Below, piece after piece: positions 10,701 through 17,691 of a DNA stretch of 20,334 nucleotides. This stretch comes from Scenedesmus sp. ARA3 (taxonomy: Eukaryota > Chlorophyta > Chlorophyceae > Sphaeropleales > Scenedesmaceae): contig RWJK01000423.1 in NCBI GenBank assembly GCA_004335835.1, forward strand, positions 1 through 20,334, in the 5' to 3' direction. How positions within the stretch are numbered: position 1 is the first letter of the stretch; each line of letters opens with the position of its first letter. A program made the translations under genes and the position numbers. The notes below the pieces were generated by a model. That model worked only from the letters and a program-made list of their open reading frames with translations, was not told the origin of the DNA and searched no databases.

Positions 10701-11597
10701 GCAACAGCAGCAGCAAGCAGCAGCATTTAATCAGAGCTGTTTCATGGTGTAGGTGACCTCGCAGATATAGCAATCATAACGTTGATCAGCCGCCAACTTG
10801 ACAGCGCTGACCGATTATTGTTTGTTCACCACTGGTGCATCACACTCTTCTGCGCTTCAAAAGCTTCAAATGCTGCTGCGCAGGTCGAGCACAGGAGCAT
10901 GTGCCTCAGCCATGGCCCACAGCACTTGCGCTTTGCCCAGCTTTCAGCTTCCAGAAGCAGCTTCCAACGGTGCAAGCAGCATGTGCAGCTTCCTTGCAGA
11001 TTATAGTGTTACTGTTGAACAGCACCCACCTGACTGCAGCAGCTGCCGTGTGAAGCTGACAACGAGTTGAGCGGCAGCTGCTGTGGGGCTGACGCTCCCT
11101 ACCATGCAGCTGGGCAGCAGCACTGTGGCAAGCCTGTTCACCAACAGCATGCTAACGTACCACAGGCCTTCCCTGGTACCAGACAGCAACTGGTCGCCGT
11201 GAATGCTCTGCAGTGCTGCTGCCAGCTGCTGCGGCTGCTGTAGCCACACCAGCAGCACACCTGCACTGTGGACTGCCTGGTGGCGCAGCATGCTGTTTAG
11301 CAGCTGCACCAATGCTGCTCTGCCTGATTCACTGTTGGGTTTCTCAGGCAGGGTTGCGCACAGCTGCTGCAGGCTGTTGTGACAGCTGGCCAGCACTGCC
11401 TGCTGTGCTGCTGTTGGTTGAGCAGGCAGTGGTTGCTGCAGCAGCTGCACTACTTGCGAGCTGCACACCAGGCTGCGCAGCCTGCTTGCTGCATCCTCTG
11501 CTGCCCTGAGCATCTCAAGCTGAGCAGGTTGCACTGACAGGGTTCGCTGTGCGGTCGATGCACCTGCCGCTGCTGCTGCTGCTGCTGCTGCTGTTGT
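7717..11597 (-). CDS. MYND-finger protein, copy C (most intact copy)
   Basis: Minus-strand exons are: exon 1 from at most 11597 to 11030, exon 2 10686-9511, exon 3 8993-7717. Introns are 10687-11029 (CAG|GTGGGT ... GTGCAG|GT) and 8994-9510 (CCTG|GTGAGC ... GTGCAG|AA), both phase 1. The three exons give about 1,000 residues, rich in Ala, Leu and Gln. The first two thirds look helical, with many LLQLL-type stretches, and carry no domain I recognise. The C-terminus is a complete MYND finger at 7890-7753 (CNNPAC...CSAC...YCSAACQ...WKRHKPAC). MYND fingers bind zinc and usually mediate protein contacts; the protein's role is unknown. No ATG start is visible. The frame is blocked by TGA at 11600-11598, just upstream of a CAG run, so the first exon or acceptor is unresolved. 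Compared with B it lacks about 60 codons around LHQQDLRYIADDP. Confidence 0.75.
9282..9518 (-). repeat. 20-bp perfect direct repeat duplicating the exon 2 splice donor of copy C (9282-9301 and 9499-9518)
   Basis: Both copies read AACACCTGGTGAGCAAATGC on the minus strand. The 9499-9518 copy contains the real exon 2 end and donor (CCTG|GTGAGC). The second copy lies 217 nt deeper in intron 2. Use of the inner donor would carry the exon past an in-frame stop at 9359. Confidence 0.9.
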
Positions 11598-12765
11598 TCA
11601 GCTGCAGTCTGAATTGTTGCTAGTCCGCCAATAGACGAAGGCACCAAGAGGGTATGAATCTAAAACTTCTCGCAAGCAGCCAGCCGTGCTAGGGGTGATT
11701 GCTTGTGCCAGGTGTCTGTCGGGCGTGCTGTTCCTGACAGGCCCAAATGCGTTCGACTAGGCCCGTTGCCACGCACAGACGACGACAAAATACTTATTCT
11801 CCGATTGCATGCTTCGGCAGACATTGCTGACACGACGCTACGAGGGCTTGGTACCCTGATACGCTTGGTTTCAGGGTCCATCCAGGCTGTCACAGTGTGA
11901 CACCGTTTTACCACACGTGGGGTGTGGGTGAGCTGTAACGTGCAAGCGGCAGCTCATTCTGCGCCATTTTAGCATCGAACTTCAATCAGAACCGCTGTCA
12001 AGCCCTGTTGAGAACCCCCTCCCACAGCAAAAAAATGCAGGCAGATCTGGTTACATGTGGGTCCACGCAGCGTCACGGTGTGACCACAAGCCACAACCAA
12101 CAGAAAACATAGTGTGTGACCAGAATCTCAATAATAGCACCATTGCCATGAAGCATTGATGAGTCTGTGCTGGCTGTGATAGCACATCACCTTGCACCTG
12201 CCTGCTTGCCATTGTTCCCGGTACGACGCTGCCAGATCAGCCTGACAGTAAACAAACATGAAACGCAAGCAACCCTCCTTTCCTCGCTGCACTCGCCTGC
12301 AGTGCTGCAGTTGCTGACCACTGTTTCTCTCAACAGCTCTGGCTGCCAGTTCATAACTGTTTCACTGCACGCCCGAATCAGCCACACCTTCACGCAGGCA
12401 CACACCAATCGTCGGATCAGCCACTGCTGCATGCGTAACGCACGACATAGCAGCTGACTGGATTCCTTATTTCCATCAAACACTGCTTCCACTCGCCGAA
12501 AGTAAGCCATCAAACAACGACATACATACGCCATCTGTCAATGGCAAACAAAACATGCAAGCAGGGTTGCAACGCACGCACCCTGCCGCCAAAAGACTTA
12601 ACCGCCCCTGCAGGCCCTGCAGCCTGAGCTGTCAGCAACAGACGGCAGAACAGCAGAACAGCATTTGCCACTCACTCCAGCACTCCTGCTGCTGCATAAG
12701 CTGCACACCAGGCTGTCGCCACTGCTGAGCTGTCCTTCCCTGCTGCTAGCTGCTGCTGCTGCTGC
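11598..12765. other. Intergenic region upstream of copy C
   Basis: It contains the second copy of the upstream module (12191-12440) and a stretch at about 11700-11840 that resembles 6770-6900 upstream of copy B. An open frame at 11914-11660 (-) aligns with B sequence that is interrupted by stops, so I treat it as non-coding 5' DNA. Missing N-terminal exon(s) of copy C might also lie here. The part from 12440 to 12765 shows nothing I recognise. Confidence 0.5.
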
Positions 12766-13716
12766 TCACAGGTCATCCCAGTCCTGGCTCTTGCTCTTGT
12801 TGCTGTTGGTGCCGCTGGCCGCACCAATCGCACCCTTGATCACGTTGAACACAAAGGACACGATCAGCATCAGGAACATGAATTGCAGGATGCCTCCAAA
12901 GAATGGAATAGGCACCACAGGCATGAAGCTGAAGCCTCCGTAGCCGAACCCGCCAAAGCCGAAGGGAGAGTAGACTGGGGGTGCTGCCACGATGGTGGTT
13001 GAGTAGCTGTTGGTGACCTGAGGGGCCCTCTGGGTGGCCGCACGGCTCCTGCAGGATGAAAGGAAAGAACAAAGCAATGGAGTGCAGCAGTGGTCAGCAG
13101 GTGTGCACCAAGTGGGAGGGGTGCGCATGACAATTGCTGGTGCCAACTCGTTTGAGTATTGTTGTGATGGCTGTGACTGAAGTGCTGTTGGTGTGATGCT
13201 GATTGTCGATGCAAGCATATGCTTGTACAGCAGGAGACAGCAGCGCATGCGAAATAGTAGTGGTTGCCACAGCTGCATGCCAAGGCCTCTGCTAGCCTGC
13301 AAGATGCTCATGGAACAGCAATAAGCATGTAATGTCTGCTACATGCATCTGCTTGGCGTGATCTTTGATGCACGGAGCACGAAGCTCCGGCACCACACGA
13401 CACAGCCACGCTGTCTCGAGCAGCTGCTGTTACGCCATGCGTGACCAAGCACTTACGGAGCAGCACGCCTTGCACTGAAGCTGCTGGCGCCAGCCCTGCC
13501 ACCGCTGCGTGCTGCCATGGCCTCCTCGGGTGCAACCATCTGCGCACCCAGCAGCAGTGAAGCTGCCACGGTGGCAGCCACTGGCACTGCCATCTTCTTC
13601 ACAAAGGTCTGCTCCTCATCCTTGTTTGATGATGCAGACGCCCGCACTGCCAGACGGCGAGGAGCAAGGGCGGGCCTTGCAGCGGAGATCGCAGAGCGCT
13701 GCATCTGGAGTGCCAT
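12766..13716 (-). CDS. Short DUF1517/FLAP1-like chloroplast membrane protein
   Basis: Two exons on the minus strand, 13716-13457 and 13048-12766, are joined across a 408-nt intron (donor GTAAGT, acceptor CCTGCAG). This gives about 180 residues; the first in-frame ATG is at 13716. Residues 1 to about 25 (MALQMQRSAISAARPALAPR and on to RRLAVRA) look like a chloroplast transit peptide. A hydrophobic stretch (VAATVAASLLLGAQ) ends at AMAARSGGRAG, matching the N-terminal signature of DUF1517 proteins such as Arabidopsis FLAP1. A Tyr/Pro/Gly/Phe segment follows, then a membrane helix (ILQFMFLMLIVSFVFNVI) and an acidic tail ending DWDDL. The large C-terminal DUF1517 region is absent. The TGA stop lies inside CTGTGAGC, which also resembles a splice donor, so a longer spliced form is possible. 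I found no continuation downstream. The family call is from memory of its motifs. Confidence 0.75.
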
Positions 13717-14040
13717 TGTGACTAATGTGGCAGTAGCGTACACAAAGAAGATAATCAAGTGTGCTTAGATGACGCATGGTCGAAGCATATGCATGTCTGG
13801 AGTAGGAAGCCCTGCTTCTAGACCTCAATGTGTCACTTGATGACCTTCTTGCGGCCGCGGCTACCTTAATCGGCATCTCAGCGCTTTGATTTCCTTTTTT
13901 AGTCATCCAGTCATCCAGTCACTTCGCAAGAGTGATCACGTGCAAGTCTTGAAGGCCCTCTGCTGCTCATTGTCCGAGGCAGATTGAACTGACACTGGGG
14001 CAGTGATCCTACGCTGCAAACCGGTGAATATTGTTTCCTC
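13717..14040. promoter_or_regulatory. Probable shared promoter region of two divergent genes
   Basis: About 325 bp separates the ATG of the minus-strand chloroplast protein (13716) from the earliest plausible ATG of the JmjC gene (14041). Regulation from a common region is inferred from layout only. A short direct repeat AGTCATCC x2 lies at 13901-13916, after a run of Ts. No TATA box is convincing. Confidence 0.4.
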
Positions 14041-15412
14041 ATGGACCTTGGCGCAGTTGAGCTGCTGCAGAGGTATGCCAGGCAGCCGCACAGTGTGTTG
14101 GCACACACCAATCTGCTGCCAGGTGGTGTGAGGTAACCCGCTGCGTAACCCAACATAATGGTTGCAGGCTACTCGAGTCCCCTCCGCGATGCAATGACAG
14201 CCTGCTTGTGCCTTCAAACATCAGCTGCAGCGGCAGCGCAGCTGAAGACTATGGCGACGCAGCCGGCAGGCCCACAGCCACCACAGCAGACAGCAGCAGC
14301 TGCTGCGCTGTGGAACAGGCGAGCAGCCTCACCTATTATCAGGTTGTGGAGCGTTACATGGCGCAAAACCTGCCTGTGCTGATCAAGGTGAAGATTGCTG
14401 CTGATGTCGCCTGCAGCGCATGCACTGCACAGCATGCACTGGCATGGCATGGCACACATGTGTGGCACTGCATCCCTGTCGCTGGGAGGGCAGCAGCCCA
14501 GCACTCCGCGCATCCAAGAATGTTTTTTGCCCGGCAATTGAACAGTTGATGAGGAGCAGCAAGCTGCAACACTTCCACAGGAGCCTTGCTCTTCATGTGC
14601 TGTTGGCAACAGCAGGACGCCCAGCACTCAGATTCAACCGCGTCATTGCCAGCAGCACCCACCCACCCAAGTTCAGTGCAACACCATACTAGCAACAGTG
14701 TGACACTTGTCATGCTTCGTCGGAGCATGCTAGCCAGCGGCATCGCAGCATGACACAACCGCTGCAGATGCCTCGCAGGGTGCATGTGGCGGCTGGAAGG
14801 CGCTGCAGCTGTGGGCAGCAGCAGATGGCTCTGTGGAAATGGCAGGCCTGGCACAGCTTGCTGGTCAGTGCGAGGTGGCAGTGACAGACACAGCCAGGTG
14901 AGTTCGGTGGAGGCCTGCATATATGTGCAGGAACACGCATTTACTGCTTGACGTTGTGTGTTTGCAGTGGCAGCTGTGCGGTCACTGTGAGGTGGCTGTT
15001 ACAGACGCAGTCGGGCTAGGTGGGGCTAGTGTTGGCCGCTGCGGATTTGGCTGGCGTGTGCGTTGCCTGGCATTGTGTGCAGTGGCGGCTGTGCAGGTGG
15101 ATCTGCAGCATGACGCGTCCAGCGACCCGCAGCTAGCCAGCTGCCATTGGCATTCATCATAACCATGTGTCCTGTGCTGCCATGCTTCAGCGGAACTTCA
15201 TGCAGAACAGCTGTCTTCCCTCTTGTCAGCAATTTACCTAGTATGTACTTGCACAGTCTGCCCTGAATGGACGCTCACTGCCCATGTCCTGCCAGGCACC
15301 ACAACGGCTGCGGCCATTGCAGCACCATGACGCTGAAGCAGTACGCAGACTGGTGGCAGCAGCACCACGCGCAGCAGCAGCCCGGCACAGATACGCACTC
15401 ACAGCAGGAGTT

Positions 15413-15459
<47 letters not shown>

Positions 15460-17593
15460 TGCTATATCTCAAGGACTTCCACTTTGTGGGGAACTTCCCA
15501 CAAGAGCAGGTGATCAACATTCAGCGGGCTCCTGATAGAGGAGAAGTGCATGCTGCTGCCCCTGCTGCTGTTGCTGCTGCTGGTGCTGCTGGTGGTGCTG
15601 GTCGTGGCGTTTGCCTTGGGCCTTGCGTTTGTTGCTGCAGATGCAGATCTGCAGTTGCTTTTCCTGCTGCTACAACTGGTGTTGCTATGGGTGTGGCTGA
15701 CTCTGCGTTCCCTGTCGCACTGTACGTTGATTGGAACCAACGATTGAGTGTGGCAACACCTGTCTTTGATAGTGAGGAGCAGCGACGGTGGTGACTCTGC
15801 ACTCCCAGCAGTGCAGCGTCGCTGTGTTGCACACACCAGAGTCTGCAGGACTCCAGCTGTACTTCGGGATGCTGTCCTTTAGCGCCTCCTTTCTGCCGGT
15901 TATCCAACAGCTGCAGCACACAGCCCCTGAACCACGATGTGGCACTCAGGAGGTCAAACTGCAGCAAGGCAGCACTGCACTGTGGTGTCACCGTTGTGCT
16001 TCTGCTGCTGTAGTTTTGACTACCATGCATCCAGCTGACAGCCGAGTTGCTGGTGACGGCAAGCGGCAACCTTGCTCGTTGTTGCTTGTGTTTATAACAA
16101 ATTTTACATTGTATAAGTTGTTCCATGCTGCGTGAACAGCCTGTGTCGCTTTCGCAGCGAGCTAGCTCTGGTCGGAAATCGCGGGACTTCTCCCGCCACT
16201 GGGTGCTGTGCACTGCGTTTCTGCTGGAGTGCACTTATGTAGGATGTACTGCATCTGATGGGTTTATTATTGCACAGTCGGTACATACTAAACAAATGAC
16301 ACGCTGACATGGCGCCTGTGGCCCGTCGTAGGAAGGGCAACCTTGACAGATGGGGTACAACAGTGCATCCTGCAGCACTCTGTATCGCTTGAGCGACTAG
16401 GCACGGCGCGAGTTTCAATGCTGCATCATGTGCATATGAAGACGAGGGCTGTGTAAGAGGTGAGGGTTTTGTTCTACGAAACGACAGTACGGCATCGGGT
16501 GAACATGTGCAGCCTCTGCTTCTGCCGCGCCTCCTTGATGTTTTTAGCTCTGCTGTTTGGTCTGTGTCTGCTGTTGAATGCTTCAAAAACACGCATTCCA
16601 GCAGCTTCATGCATGCTTCACAAGCGCAGTGCAGCAGCGCCCATGCTGTGCATGTCGCCGCCAATATCTGCACAGACACGCAAGTTGTGCCCCCAGTGAT
16701 TGTAGAGGGCTGCAAACTGTTGATAGCAAGATTGCAGCGATCGATAGTGGTGTGATCGACGCACCTCGTTCACCCGCTGCTGCTGCCACGCATCATCTCC
16801 TGCTTTCCCAACTGCTGCAGGTGTACACCACACCGCATTACTTCACAGAAGACTGGCTGAACGAGTTCTATGACGCCAAGCAGAAGCAGCAGCAGCAACA
16901 GCAGCAGCAGGGGACGAAGCAGCAGGAGACGCACATGCAGCAGCAGCAGCAGGAGTGTAGCCGGGAGCAGGATGACGGTTCACAAGCTGTGGCGGCTGGC
17001 GGCAGCGTGGTGACGAGTGACTACCGTTTTGTGTATTGCGGACCTGCTGGCTCGTGGACGCCGGTGCACGCAGGTGAGCTGCACACGGCAGCACTTGTTC
17101 ACACCCAACGCCACAAGTCTGCCTTTGTGAGCTCGTGTATGTGCATGAAGGTATGCAACATGCAACAGGTATTGTTCTTGTGAGCGCTTGCATCCATAGC
17201 GCACCAGATACTGCCCTCGACTGTAACACGCTTCAAGCGAACCTTGACTTCCTGATTATGTTCTGGGTTGTGATCTCCTGTTGTGGAGCTGTCCAGGCCA
17301 CTGACAGAGAGCTGCCTGCATGCTGCTGCCAATGCAGATGTGTTGAGGTCTTACAGCTGGAGTGCAAACGTGGCTGGCCGCAAGAGGTGAGGCATGTTGG
17401 GTGCTGTTGCAGCCAGCAGCAGTGGCGGCAGCAACAGGACATCGCCCTATCATGCTGCTCTATGCACGGTACGCTGCCGCAATTCAGCTGCGGGGTGATC
17501 GCATGCATGATTTTGATGAGAACGGCAGTAGGCGAGGTGTTCCTGCATGGTGATTTGCATATTTGGGCATAGCATTGCTGACAGAAGGGGTGT

Positions 17594-17691
<98 letters not shown>

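Noticed and set aside
11660..11914. 84-codon minus-strand frame upstream of copy C
   Set aside because: The homologous DNA upstream of copy B has stops in the matching frame, so it is probably 5' non-coding.
15550..15747. Leu/Val-rich membrane-like frame in intron 3
   Set aside because: It arises from CTG/GTG repeats, lies inside an intron, and matches no family.
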